A stretch of 64,000 nucleotides of DNA, taken from NCBI RefSeq assembly GCF_013373865.1, contig NC_050472.1:6319276-6383275 (forward strand), in the 5' to 3' direction. How positions within the stretch are numbered: the first letter of the stretch is position 1; every line of letters starts with the position of its first letter. The translations under genes were made by a program, and so were the position numbers. Source of the DNA: Monomorium pharaonis (taxonomy: Eukaryota > Arthropoda > Insecta > Hymenoptera > Formicidae). Below the pieces are notes generated by a model. That model saw nothing but the letters and a program-made list of their open reading frames with translations, ran no database searches and was not told where the DNA came from. Positions 12,434-25,157 of the stretch are shown here, piece by piece.

Positions 12434-15104
12434 TTCATGAAATATTAACAATTTAGTTGAGGAAAGTAAATTTAAATTATGACGAATTGAACACGAAGAC
12501 AATATTGGACATTTTTCAAAGAATTTTTATCTTTTCAGGAAGTACTCTATTTAAATTTAATAAATTGTAAAAAAATAAACATTGTACATAATTTTAAGTG
12601 CAAACAAAAACTTCAAAGCTCAGCTTAGAATTTGCAAGGAAAATATAAAGTAGATAAATAGTATTTATAATGTTAACAATGTATTTATAAATTTTAAGAA
12701 CAGTTTAAAACAGAAATTTTGCCGATCTTTTAAGTTTTAAGAAATATATATTTATATATGACGTTATTCAGATAACTGTTATTAATTATATATCCCAATA
12801 AAAATAAATTATAGAACATAACATATGTATAAAAATGTTATAAATACCACTCTCTTGCAGATGCGGCGACACAACCTTTGATTGTAGGAAAGATAAATCG
12901 ATAATTGATGGGCGCACTAATTACTGAAGGGTGGGGGCGCGTACATTCGTATTTATTATCGGTTCTTGTTATGGCGTTCTCAGGATTATGATATAGAATA
13001 TGTTCTCATGATTATTGCCGCCGACCTTTATCTACACAATTATTCTTTGTCTCTAACAATAACTCATGGAGTAATGCATGGTCCAGTAATTTTCGTGGCC
13101 TCCGTACAATTTTGCATATACGTATATCGCGTCTGCTGCGTCAATGACGATATGAAACGCGATTATGCAAGACACGCAAAGTTGGAGACATTTAATTTTC
13201 ATGCAATTAGTTGCATCCGTTTTTTTCCTGCGTGAAAACCGTTAACAAGACAACCGTTAACGCAAACATATTTGACTTACGTGAACAAAATAACAAAATC
13301 TCTCTTTGCGCCAGATTAAAACACATTAGATCTAAATAAAAATGTATTATAATTACATTTAATTTATTGTATTACTTTATTGTATTAATTTATTGTATTA
13401 CGTTAAATATTTTTTATTTGATGTGTAAACTATTTATGTGTTAGTACTACTTTTGTGTGTTTAAAAGTTAAGTATTCGACTTAAAAAAATATTTCTTAAA
13501 ATCCTTATAAGATTATAAAAAGTTATAAAAGTAGATTATTAATGACACTTAATTCAAGGTAAATGTATAACAATTTACGTAACATGCAGGAAATCCTTCG
13601 CTGTTCTGAATATCGATTGTAGATCCGATCTTGTTTGCTGAGAACGGAAAATAAATCGACACGGTGGAAAATGTAGACAATCGACCGTGAAGGTAACTGT
13701 AACAAAGAAAATCGTATTCCGATAAAAATGAAGTGGAATATTCACATCGATGATGTTTTGATCGACGGAAGTGCGAATAGCTGCTAATTGTGTTTCTTGT
13801 AAATTCTGTAGAATTACATTGTAAAGATAAACAGAATTGCCATACGTTATGGATCAAAGAAGTTGATTAAAAACAATAATGATTGAATTATTTAAAATTC
13901 TTGAAAATTTACCTCTTTTTTTACACTACTTACAAAGTATGTGTACTTGAAATATTAACATTTAGATAACTTTCTACTAAAGAATGAAAATTAGAATTAG
14001 CCAATGTGACACATCAACATCGTCCTTTAACCACGTTATTATTATGCGAAACTATGATTATGCAAACTGTATATTACATGAGTTCTGCTAAGACGTGATT
14101 GATAAGGTGGGTCAGGAGGTGTCTAAACAGCATTTGATAAAAATATATTTAAATACCTTGTCGAGAGTGAAAGATAGAATCCTCGAGAAATTAAGACATA
14201 GCTGAATTAATTAATTTTATGTTACATGTCGGATTGCCAAGGCTGTCTTGTATCTAGTATGGAGCAATATATCATTATAATTTTGACATCGTTCTATTAA
14301 TTATGACTCTTTATTAATATTCTAAATATTTTGATCTTCAAAGCTCAGAAATATCGGGACAGAAATATCGATCGCTCTAGTCCGGGATTTCTATTCAATT
14401 CATAGCGCGCATAGAGGTAATAAATTTCTCTCTGCTTCTTCATTTTCAATATTCCAAATTATCCCTTCTCTCTCTCTCATCGAGCGCGTCACTAAGAATG
14501 TCGCCACGCGGTTGACAAATCGAACACGCATATATCAAGCTCGCCCGCGCACAGGTCTATCAACATAATTTCACATTTTGTAATAGAATCCCGGATTACG
14601 TAATCGTGGGCCGGCGTCCTCCGTCCGCTTCTTTCTGTTTCGATTACGATACTCGGAGAGGAGCGTTTCCTTCCTCCGGCCTGCTGCTGGGATTCACCCG
14701 GCGGGACCGGGGAATTATTGCCGGCGATAAGCGATTAGCGATTACGGCAGCGACATTAAGTATCGCAACCGGTGGTTGCGACGTATCATTCTCTCCCGTC
14801 GTAATGAGGGGTCTACGGCGCCGCGGACACACGCGAGCAATTCGCAAGTCGAAGAAGAAATTTAGATGTCAAGGCGCCCGTAGGGCGTGGACTAACGTGT
14901 GACCCCGTGCGTTACTGCACATCGCACGGCGTCGCCCGTTTCTTTCATAATGTAGAATCGCAAAATCGCAAAATCGCAATTCGCATAATCCCAGGGTAAC
15001 AATGAAGTTTTCTATTAGCACAACAGGCGGAGGCCAGTTCGAGGCCCGGCAAAACGGACCGTTTGTGGGGGGTCGGCCGTCTCACGAAGGGACCCCGCCT
15101 TTCT
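12434..15104. other. 3' UTR and intergenic DNA
   Basis: Candidate poly(A) signals AATAAA at 12559 and 12574 fit the end of the upstream gene. The rest is AT-rich until about 14480, where a GC-richer, CpG-containing block (about 14480-15100) leads into the next promoter. A 98-codon frame at 14606-14902 in that block is arginine-rich and reads as chance coding in GC-rich DNA. Confidence 0.5.
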
Positions 15105-15140
15105 TATAAAAGCACCCGTGTCGCAGAAACGATGGACAGT
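15105..15140 (+). promoter_or_regulatory. TATA box and initiator of the Gly/Tyr peptide gene
   Basis: TATAAAAG begins at 15105, and GGACAGTGG (CAGT near 15137) lies about 31 bases downstream. The predicted leader is about 90 bases to the start at 15229. Confidence 0.65.
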
Positions 15141-15228
15141 GGTGCTCGACGACGACAGATGAGAAAAAATCAGTGCGATTCTTAACGAATCGAAAGTCGG
15201 ACCATAAACAGTAAAAGTACGAGAAAGA

Positions 15229-16413
15229 ATGGCGTGCCTGAAGCTTGTAAGTACAATGAGAATTTATAACAATGTTGTACTATGTTGTTTTACATGCCGT
15301 ACATAGTGTAAAAATTTTGATGTCATGCAATGTCAATACTTTAGTTATTAAAGTGGCATTTGCTTAATTATATATATGAAAACTTAAAAAAAACGCATGT
15401 ATACAATTTGGATAAGCTTTTCGAATAAGCAACCGTCCATCATATAATATTTTTTTCTATTATAAAAAATATTTAAATTAATTAGCAGTTTTAAAAAAAA
15501 ATTTTTAATTTCTTATTTTAATATAAATCAACTTCAAAGATTATTTTAAAATTTATTTTTATTATATTGCGTTAATGTAATTGCAAAGAAGAGAAATAAT
15601 AATTCACGTATAAGCTCCTCGATTTTAACGATCTTCGTGGTACATTTAAGTTGCATTAGTTTCTCAAAATTTTTTTAATGAATCTAAATATTTTGTTTGC
15701 TATGCTGTCACAGTACCTTGTTCTGCTCTTGGCCATTGCAATTGGCGTAGCAGTTGCAAAACCGGGATATTTAGGCTATGGATATGGTTTCTATCCGTAC
15801 AGCTATGGATTTAAATTCCCATTCTACGGCTATGGTCATGGTTACGGATATGGACATGGATATGGACATGGATATGGTGGCTATGGCGGATACGGTATGA
15901 TTTATAATAAAACTTGTTTAATTTACTTCTAGTATTTACTACGAGTAACGTTGTCATATCAGTGTAGTATCTCTATACTCTATAAAAGTGAACTTCTACT
16001 CTTATTAGAGTGGAAAATCATTCGAAAGTTTAATAATATTTTTCATTCTATGAAATCTAGAAGGAATATAGTTTATTTGATGATTAGTGGAAATAAGACA
16101 AATAAATTACTTATGATGAAATAATATAATATAATATACGGATTTTGTGTATAAATATCTAGGACAATTTTTTATTACACAAGTTTACGTGCATGCACAC
16201 ACAAGCTTCTGCACGCAAACCGTGCAGAACAGCTTACGAATGCTAACTACATAACAAAGAAATCGTTCACGTTCAGATACACCACATACACACATTTGCA
16301 TTCCCGAACAAAGAAATCGTTCACATGAAAATATTAAAGTATTTCTTCATTGCTGCTTAGGATATCCGTACGGTGGTTACGGTGGTTACGGTCATTACGG
16401 TTACCACGGTTAA
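15229..16413 (+). CDS. Small secreted Gly/Tyr-rich protein (3 exons, 83 aa)
   Basis: Exons are 15229-15246, 15714-15894 and 16361-16413, with donors gtaagt and gtatga and acceptors CAG and TAG. The frame is continuous to TAA at 16411. Exon 1 encodes MACLKL. Exon 2 continues with the hydrophobic core YLVLLLAIAIGVAVA, and cleavage is predicted after Ala21, leaving KPGYLGYGYG at the mature N-terminus. The mature 62 residues are mainly Gly, Tyr and His in GYG and HGYG repeats, with no cysteine. Such peptides occur among insect glycine-rich cuticle proteins, and some short GYG peptides elsewhere are antimicrobial, so the role cannot be settled from sequence. Reading through the weak second donor (gtatga) would end the protein after 15 more codons at 15932, giving an alternative C-terminus with one cysteine. 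Confidence 0.85.
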
Positions 16414-17932
16414 GATGGACACGAAGCAACGGCCTTTTTCTGGATTTTCTCTCTGGAACAACATCTGAAGATTGAGCTTAGTTCAAAGATGATTCATATC
16501 GTTTCCTCCTTATCGCATCTTTTTGACGACAAGATTGATCCAACGCCGCCAACATATTTATCCGTATAATGCTTGTGTCAGATTGTACACGCAGTATGTC
16601 TATGGCAAAATTCTAAAAAAAAAATAAGAACAAAGTTTCTTTAAAAAATTATAAGACTATAGTGTTTTACAAAATATGTTTATGTAAATATAATATTATA
16701 ATAATAGGCATGTAAATCAGATGCATTCTATATATATTAAAAACAATTAATTATTTATCATTAAAAATATTAAATCTTACTAATATTGTTTTCAAAAATT
16801 TTAATGATAATGATTTATTAAAAATTGTCATAAGAACTTTAATAATGATAAATGAAATAAATAAATAAAATTATAACATGATTCGATAACTTAGGAAAAA
16901 TTTCATTCGATAATCTGTTTTGTCTGTTTTAAAATAAAGAAAGGCAACGTCTTTGTCAGTGATCATCCGAGCGAATCATCTTCACGTGCGAATGTTTATG
17001 CAAAATACAACAGGTGCGACCAGTGTGTTATCATTGAAGTTTCGAGTGCTCTCAAAGAAAAAGAACGCGTGTCCGCCTACGCACGGTTATTGAAATCACG
17101 CGAGATACTTACGATACAAAGCTCTTTGTCTTCTTATTACAGGCCGCAACGGTCACACCTGTCTTCTTTTCTTTCGTCTCCTTCTTCTTCTTCTTCTTCT
17201 TCTTACATCACGCTTACGAGAGTCGGGGATTGACCGTGTAATATCGCTTTATCATGCCCGCGGCTGCTCTCTCAGTACCTTTGATATTTCGTAGGAAACG
17301 TGAATCCGTGTCAAATTATTCACGTTTTTCGTTCGACGATTCATACTTATACTTGTGAGAATAATATTACGAAATTTTATAAAATATTTGCGATCTAATC
17401 AAAATTTACTTTGTAGTTCTGTCAACGATTCATAACTCCTGGTATTTAATATTAATTAAATGTATTAATTATTCAATGATTAAATTATAAGGCTATCAAT
17501 ACAGAGATTAGTAAAATTGATGATCCGAGTTAAGTGTAGGTAGATATATTCGAGAATGTTGCATAATCGGCAATTTCTTATTTTGATGCACAATATGAAA
17601 AGGCCAATTTAGTTTATTCTATAAAAAGTAACTATCTACAATAAATAATTAAATAATCTTTTTTTTTTTAATTGTAACCATTGCGGAACTTTACAATAAA
17701 AATAGTTTTAGTAGTAGTTTCATTAATAATGTAACAGTTCGACTAATTTATAATTAGCTTCTGGGGACAAACTGGTAAATTCAGAATTCAGCTAATAAAT
17801 GTGCGTAATGGCGGATATTATTCCGGGAATCAAGAATCAAGCGTTCGTCCAGCAATATCCTAATCGTGAGAAGTGACTTATAACATTCTCCATTCTACCT
17901 CAAGGACGTAACGAAGGTTACCGAATTTCAAG
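16414..17932. other. 3' UTR and intergenic DNA
   Basis: Tandem AATAAA words at 16857-16869 could serve as a poly(A) signal for the Gly/Tyr gene. A (CTT)n tract runs at 17181-17204. Otherwise AT-rich with no gene seen. Confidence 0.5.
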
Positions 17933-17938
17933 TATAAA
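17933..17938 (+). promoter_or_regulatory. Orphan TATA-like box
   Basis: GTATAAAAGCG closely resembles the TATA boxes of the cluster genes, but no mini-exon with a matching signal-peptide exon is visible downstream. It could be the relic of a lost cluster member, or chance. Confidence 0.3.
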
Positions 17939-20900
17939 AGCGAAACCTTGTATCTTAAAGGAACAAGTTTATTCAAACGCACTGCCTCGGAAACATCTTT
18001 AATCATATAAACATCTTTTAGTCAAAGAACAGACTATACATCCTTTTTAATTTTGACAATTATAAACTTTAAATAATTTCAGATGGACAATTTATCGAGT
18101 TTTGTTAATCACTTTTTGAATTAAATATTTTAGCACAATATTTGTTAATATATTCATAATATTTTGAAACATTCGTTAATATTATGTTTTTCTTGGAATA
18201 ACTGATAGACACTCAATAAATGAAGCACACCCAGAATATATAAAATAACCTTGACAGATGATTTATGGAGATATGAAGATAAGTAAAACACATCTGATAT
18301 GTACCGATGGTTATTATGGCGGTGTAGATGGTTATTAACGCAACTGCCACAAACAACTCTTCGGCGCCCCCGTGACATTTAAATGGCGAAAATTTTGTCC
18401 ACAAGGTTGCGAGTGCATTACTGCTATCACTTTGTATTTTACAATATATCCAAACGTCACCAATAAAGATATTTTCGAACATTCATTGTTACGGATTTGT
18501 TAAAAAATTTTTAATGTGAAGAGCGATCACGATATATTTGGCAGAAAGTTAATTACTTTTAAATTGTAAATTTGTCAGGAAATCCGGTAAATAAGTCACA
18601 ATCAACAGGAAAAAGCAGATTTTATATTGCGTGTTTACTAAAGAATGCACTGAATAATTCTGCTGCATCACTCAAAAGAAATGGGAGCGACAACCTCGAG
18701 CAAGAGTATGAAGCATCTTTAATAAACCATAATTAACTGAAATTAGATAAATTAAAATTATCATATTTATAAAAGATATATTCTTAGAGTGAGTTTCAAC
18801 AGAAAATAAAATACAACTAATGATATATTTTCAATTTTTTTAATAGTCTGTTTATTTGTTTATTTTATTATAATTATCGCATTTGTGAATTAAAAAGTAC
18901 AACATATACTTAGACAGAATTTTAATAAAATATATTATACAAAAGCGTATATAACATATTGTTATAAAATTATAATAACGTAAGCAAATAAAGAAGATAT
19001 ATATTAAAAAATGTAAAAGTATTAGATTATTATCATTTACAATTTAATTTTTAAACTTTTAACATTCTGTGAATCTAGAAATTTTTTTACTTATAATAAT
19101 GACAATTAAATATGGTAATAAAATGTGCGAATAAATTGATTAAGATTGTAATTACCGACATTTTTACACTTTCCTTATTCATATAATCGATCACACAATA
19201 TTAATAATGATAAAAATCAGTTATCACATTGTTTTGTCATGCAACACGTTTACAGTGCTACTTGAAGCGCAACAGAATTAATAAGTTTTCAAGGAATAAT
19301 AATGCAAATCTCTAAAAGATTTTCGAAGGAAAAAATTTGAAATCCAACAATAACGAAATGCTATTGCCGCGAGCATTTCTAATGAATTGGGAAAGATCAT
19401 GCGAACATTCTGCAATCTGCAACGCTGTACATTAATACCAGCGAGACGCCGAACGTCGCAAAAATTTGTTACTTCATAATGCTTATTACTTCATAAGTAA
19501 TACGTAATAGCGGCTGATGATGAGGGTAGTGCCGTTAAAGTTTCTTACATGAATATAAATCCCTATTCCTTTCGCCAGAATCAGATATTAATGTTAATAA
19601 TTTTAGTCATTATTATTATATAACAAAAACGTCCTATATGCAATGCGTGTTAATAGCAACCAAAAAGGTAAAATTTTACAGACATTTTAGGTAGAAGCTA
19701 GAAAAAATACTTAATACTATCCTGTTGTAAGTTTTAATTAATTTATAGCAGAGAGCTATGTATAGTTAAATTTATTTTTTAGTAATCTAAAAAAAATGCA
19801 TTGATAACGAACTCACGTCCTTCGGGATTTCCGAATTCCAATGACTTTAGGAATGTGGAAGGTAATATACGGTTAATGAAACAATTTAAATGCAAATGCA
19901 TGATAATACTTGAATGTATATTCGTTGTCAATGCCTAAAGTTCAATTTTCACTTTATTTCTGTTTCTTTCAATATTCTTTAAGCAGTTTTTTTTTAACAC
20001 ATATTTTTTACTTTATTTTTTTATACAATCTGATTTAATAGAGTGAGAATTTAGGCGTTAAAAGATTAAATTTGATACTTTTAAACTTTTACCGCTTCTC
20101 AGGGACTTTTGATCAAAATGTCTAACACCCACGGTCATCGTAGATGTAGTAATGAGAATCAAATTTGTATTCAAATTGTTAGAAATTAGTAAAATCCAAG
20201 ATTTTTTGAAACACAATCTTGCCACAAAATTATAAAACTTATAGTTCATGGACGAAACAAATTATTCTAATCCCCAAGGGCATCTATACTAATCTTAACA
20301 CGAAGATCCGTTGCAATTAACCTTGCGGACGATATATGTCCGTTAATAAAGTCTGATTTAGGAGATAATGTCTCTACATTAGAACTCTTTTATGTAGATA
20401 AAACAACGATAAAGAAATTTAAATTATCAATACCAAAAATCCTTTTTTGAAATTGCCCGTCCTTCTAAACGTAGTGTGAATTAGCTATAAAGTGGAAAAA
20501 AAACAAACAAACAAACTCTTAGCATCACACGCAAACAAGTGTGTCAAAATTCGAATAATTCATACAATCAATTCATACGTTTAGCATCGCGAAGCAAAGC
20601 CTGTTTGCATATTCGTCGATAACCGATAAGATAATCGTAGTTTTGGCACAATTGATGTTAATGGAGTCGATAGTTTTGAAGCTCAATGAAGCTAATAGGT
20701 GATATTAGATCGGTTTTTATTGTTCTACGTATCGTAAATTATTGGCAATGTTTCATTGTATTTGGCGGTTAAAAAAAATTAGTTTTGATTGCAAAAATTA
20801 ACCCTCTCCTAAAAATCAAAGTTAACCACTCGCGAAGAAAAGAAATCAGTACTCCTGTAACTGACCCAGACTTAAACTATAAATTACGAATTAAATATAA

Positions 20901-21157
20901 ATTTTTTAAATTTAAATGTTTAAAAATTCTAATCTCAAAACAGTCTTAATTTATAATTACTTATAAATAAAAATAAAAGCATTTATGTAAACAAAAATTA
21001 CATATGCACCTATGAGTTAGTTAGAAATGTATTAAATTTGCGAATGTATTTCAGAGATAAAACCTTTTTTTTATTATTAATATAATGGCTTTATCGTTTA
21101 AAAACAAATTTGTCTATTCTGATGAAAGTATCCCTTTAACGGGTTATCTGGCGAAGC
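17939..21157. other. Intergenic, AT-rich
   Basis: No supported gene. A minus-strand frame at 18213-18482 (89 codons) is hydrophobic and might be an exon or relic, but no splice sites or homology can be argued. The rest holds only short frames. Confidence 0.5.
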
Positions 21158-21290
21158 GCAACTAGCGAAGGTCACACGAGCAGTGCGATCACGACCTTTT
21201 CTTCGCAGTTGCATCGAGCCCCTTCATTCAGTGAAGAACTAAATACTAAGCGAAAGGTTAGCTTCACGAGAAGCGAACTTCATTCATGGA
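21158..21290 (+). other. Hairpin-rich GC block
   Basis: GCAACT...GAAGGTC at 21158-21173 is inverted at 21193-21212. Two smaller perfect hairpins follow: CTTCA-TTCAG-TGAAG and GCTTC-ACGA-GAAGC. The TTCAGTG also resembles an arthropod initiator. This could be a structured RNA, a promoter or a protein-binding region. The frames just downstream (to 21775) look like chance. Confidence 0.3.
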
Positions 21291-22048
21291 TAATTACAAC
21301 GTCGCGGGACGTTGCCTACCGTTCGCGATCAGATCGAGATGTGTATACAAAAGTGCGGATGTAAGAGTGTCGATCGAGAGGAACATTTCAATTAGTCCTA
21401 ATGATGACCAACGTCGGTCCAAGATCATACTTGAAGAACATGATTTTGACCTTTGTGTTGTTGCAGATTGAAACATCGAATAGGAGAACAAACACAGTGA
21501 GAATAAACGACAGAACCGCACGTTCTGTGGAATCTAGAAGTATCAAAGTATATTTTATTTTCAGTACACGTTTAATTGCAATTGACCATTTTTGTTTCAG
21601 TTCGGAAAAATGTACAAGTGAAAATCGGGAAATGTTTTTCCCATGCGTGATCTCACCCACGCTTCTGAAGTCATCGCGTGCGACGAAACAACTCATGATC
21701 GAGGAAATTTCTCACGCGGAGGATGCGCTCCTTTTTATTCACGATTGTGTAACGCCGGCATTAAAAATTCATTAGGTTCTATAATCGCTTACTCGTAATA
21801 TCCGATTTGTATTATGGGATTTATATTTCAAGTGCAATGAAATTAACCTTTTGAATGATAACGAAATTTTCCATAAGATGATGAACGAGCAAAAGCATAG
21901 AATACATTGACGATCAAAAAAATAAGTTTGTGAAATAATGAAAGATAATAAAATAAAAGAAGCTCGCAAGAATTGAAATTTTCCAAAATTAATCCTTTCT
22001 TAATATTTTAATTCGTAATTACGCTTAATAGTTTCGCGATCAACATCT

Positions 22049-22120
22049 TTTATTTATTATGGAGTTTAGAGAACTTGTCAAAGATCGAAGATCTTCTCTA
22101 AACTTCATATAATAAATAAA
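22049..22120. ncRNA. Pre-miRNA-like hairpin candidate
   Basis: A 25-base arm (22049-22073) pairs with a 27-base arm (22094-22120) across a 20-base loop. The pairing is near-perfect, with a two-base bulge and one mismatch. Shared landmarks are GTTTAGAGAA in the left arm and TTCTCTAAAC in the right arm. Arm and loop sizes suit a microRNA precursor on either strand. I do not recognise a known miRNA seed, and it could be a small palindromic repeat. Confidence 0.3.
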
Positions 22121-23327
22121 AAATCGCATTTGGAGAGATGTTTTATTTCGAGAAGAATATCCCGGTAATAAATTTGAACGGCGTGACACGGCGGGATATT
22201 TGTCACTGTTTTTTTTTATTAACGTGATTTGCCGACGTTGCAAATCGTTATAAGCAAATCGTGTAACAGAGAAAAAAAGAACCGGCAGTTGGAAGACATA
22301 TCAACTTCGTCGTCAAGATGATTGCATCTCCACGTAATTAGGAATATAGAATTCCACTAAACACCTTCAAAGACTTTTTTGTTGACTCTTTATTGCCGTT
22401 ACGTACGTAGACACGTCATAATTATTATTAATCGTCAAGGTAGTAATAGTGATGAGAAGAAATCATTAATCTATGCTAATTTAATTATTTTATACAAATG
22501 ACGAAGATAAATTATTATATATCAAAATCTATAAACGTATGTAAGATTAAAAAGTTATAGTATATAAAATTAATATATTCCTCTAAAAAATTAATTAATT
22601 CTGAGTTGATTCTTCGCAAAAATTATGTGCTTAACAATCAAATTATTTATAATTTTCGGACATTGCAATTGACTGTCACCTTGAAATAAACGAGAAGAGC
22701 GCCTAGACTGAAGATTTCTCTACACAAGTACTATTCCCGTTAGCAAATAGCTTAGGTACTTATTCTAAGTACTTGCGCCACTGGCACTAAACTTTTATTG
22801 AACCCTACGGTAGCTGGTGCATCGCCACGCGCAATGCAAGCCCGCGTAATGTTTGCAGTTTGACCCGTTGATGATCGTTCGAGCATCATTGTGCCTAAGC
22901 GTCTCGAGCCCCGATGACGAGTTTACACGACTCAAAGAAGAAACATTAATGCCTCTTCCTTACGCAATGAAAATCTGTCGGCCTTTTTCATTTTTTTCCT
23001 GGCATAAGCGAAAAGTCGCCGTCATATAATATGCATCTCCTATATTCAAGCGCACGTCACCTGCGATCGTACATGCATCACCAGAGCAGCAAATAAAATT
23101 AATTTAAAAAATTATGTTAACAATGTTATTTATTTTATAATATAATTTATTTTACATAAAAGAATTTTTATATTAAAATTTTAATAAAGCAAAATATAGA
23201 AATCAAAGTGTGCATAAGTAATTGTATAATGCTTTGTCTTATTCTTATATTCTTTAAATAAAAAAGTCAAAATTAAGCTTTTTATGCAATTATTTGTATA
23301 ATTTGAAATTCTAATAAGAGTAAAAAA

Positions 23328-23364
<37 letters not shown>

Positions 23365-24450
23365 TCTCTCTTTTTCTAATCCAATTTTATAAAAGGAATT
23401 TTTTTACTTTTATAGTAGCAAATTATTCGATTAATTGCACAATTTTATATTTTACTCTATGACATAAAAAAATAAAAATAAAGAATAGCGAATAAAAATC
23501 AAAATATATAAATAAAAATAGTGAAAGAGAGAAGTAACGTAATTCTAACGAACTTTTAGTCTACAACTGAAAGTTAATATCTTTATGAGAGAAATTAACA
23601 GGTGAATATCAAAATTCTGCCAACAGCTTTCATCGTGTACCGGCGATCGTAAATCGATTAGTCTTACATCATACGCAGTCTATAATACTCTTGCGCAACA
23701 AATTCAAATGTCAACAATATCAAAATCCACAAGCAAATATCGCGACCGCGAAAATTCGTCGCGAAGCGCTCGTCACCCTCGCTTTACGACGGCTGTTAAA
23801 TTCAATCGGGTGTGTCGCCGCCATTACGTTATACTCGGCAGAATCGTTAGAGGCGACTTTGATAGACAACACGCACGGTAGACATTTACGATGGCAAGGT
23901 GTGCTGCAGTCTTCTTCCCAGGCTCAATCGTTTACTGTCACGGCGAGGTTTATCGCCACTCTGAGTTACACTCTTGAAAGATGTAATTCAAAAACCATGC
24001 GAAAAAAGTAGTTGCATAACCGAACCGCGAAATTTATCGCGTTAGCTACGGTATGGTAATTATCAGCGCGTACCTTTTCGCCGCTTAATTATGTAGCGAG
24101 GCAGAAATATAAAACGAGACCTGGTCCCGTTGGTATTTAGATATGCGTATACCCTATTTTGGTGGCTCATCGTGCGGAAGTTACAGCGTCCTTGTCCTCC
24201 CGTAGAGAAGAATGCAGAGAAAGGCAGTCGATTATGCAATGGATTATGATTCGGTGATATTTTTATCGAGCGCAGCTTTATTTTGCTTGCTAATCACTTA
24301 CTGTTTCATTAAACGTTAAATAAACGCTCCGAGCAACAAATTCTAGTATTCTGCTTCAACGAAGCCAGTTTACGTACAAAAGGGGGAGCTCGATTGTAAT
24401 AAAAATTATACCGTCATGAAAAATCAAATAGATTTCGAAATCAATTATTA
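22121..24450. other. Intergenic with a (TC)n microsatellite
   Basis: A (TC)n tract runs at 23331-23372. A moderately GC-rich patch at about 23690-24010 gives a 106-codon frame without recognisable features. No gene is supported. Confidence 0.5.
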
Positions 24451-25001
24451 ACACAAGACTTGTATACGCCCTTTAACATATACGGGCACTTTGCGTCTTC
24501 TATCAGAATAAGGCCATTGCGGAGCTGGTTGCAGCGAAACATCGTTCATATTGCTGCCGCCGAGAATCCGTGTATTCTTTTTTTTTTCACGAAATGCATA
24601 TGCACCAGTCGCGATATCAGTATTCTTCTTTTTTAATCGCGCGTACGTCCTTGAGTCTCTCGAAATTATCATCAGACGTGGCGCTCTGGCATCAGGGACG
24701 AATCACGGACGGAGTCCTTCGGCTATCGCCGTTCAGCATCCACCGTTCGGCTGGAGCTTTGAAATACCGCGGGTGGCTCCGTCCTTCTCACGGCAGATGC
24801 TCACTCTCACTTTCTCTCTTTTTGTCTCTCTCCGTCCTCCCCTCTGTCCTTCCCCGGGCTCTTTCGTTCCCTCTACCTTTCCAGTCCAACCCCCACCTGT
24901 ACATGTGCGTGGAAGTAGAAGAATTACAGCATCCTCCCGCGTACATCTCCGCGCTTGGCGATATAATCGTCATGGACCGAACGCTCTGTCCTCCCCACTA
25001 G

Positions 25002-25157
25002 CCAATCGGGTAAATCCTATAAATGCTCTTGGTCGTCCGCGGACGAAGAAGTTACCTCCCGGGACGCTCGCGCTCTCCCGAGCGAGGCATGTGTTCGTTT
25101 TGAAGTGTCCGTTTGTTTTGGTCATCTACGGTGATCAGCGCAGCGATTTAAGCGATG
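25002..25157 (+). promoter_or_regulatory. Promoter plus candidate first exon of the proline-rich gene
   Basis: CCAAT at 25002-25006 and TATAAAT at 25018-25024 lie in a GC-rich block (about 24500-25200). About 130 bases downstream, ATG (25155-25157) is followed at once by a consensus donor gtaagt. A phase-0 first exon coding only Met fits the mini-exon plan of this cluster. Splicing to the next in-frame exon I can find, at 37346, would give MWKLLWAAVLVAV, a good signal peptide. The intron would be about 12.2 kb. No closer exon was found, but a missed gene in between cannot be excluded. Confidence 0.5.

Noticed and set aside
14606..14902. 98-codon Arg-rich frame upstream of the Gly/Tyr gene
   Set aside because: GC-rich promoter-proximal DNA with an equally open opposite strand. 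No sign of selection or of any domain.
18213..18482. Minus-strand 89-codon hydrophobic frame
   Set aside because: Hydrophobic content alone is common in AT-rich DNA. I found no supporting promoter, splice sites or family resemblance.
21401..21775. 124-codon plus-strand frame with a hydrophobic start
   Set aside because: It contains internal acceptor-like and donor-like sites but no consistent exon set, and resembles no known protein.
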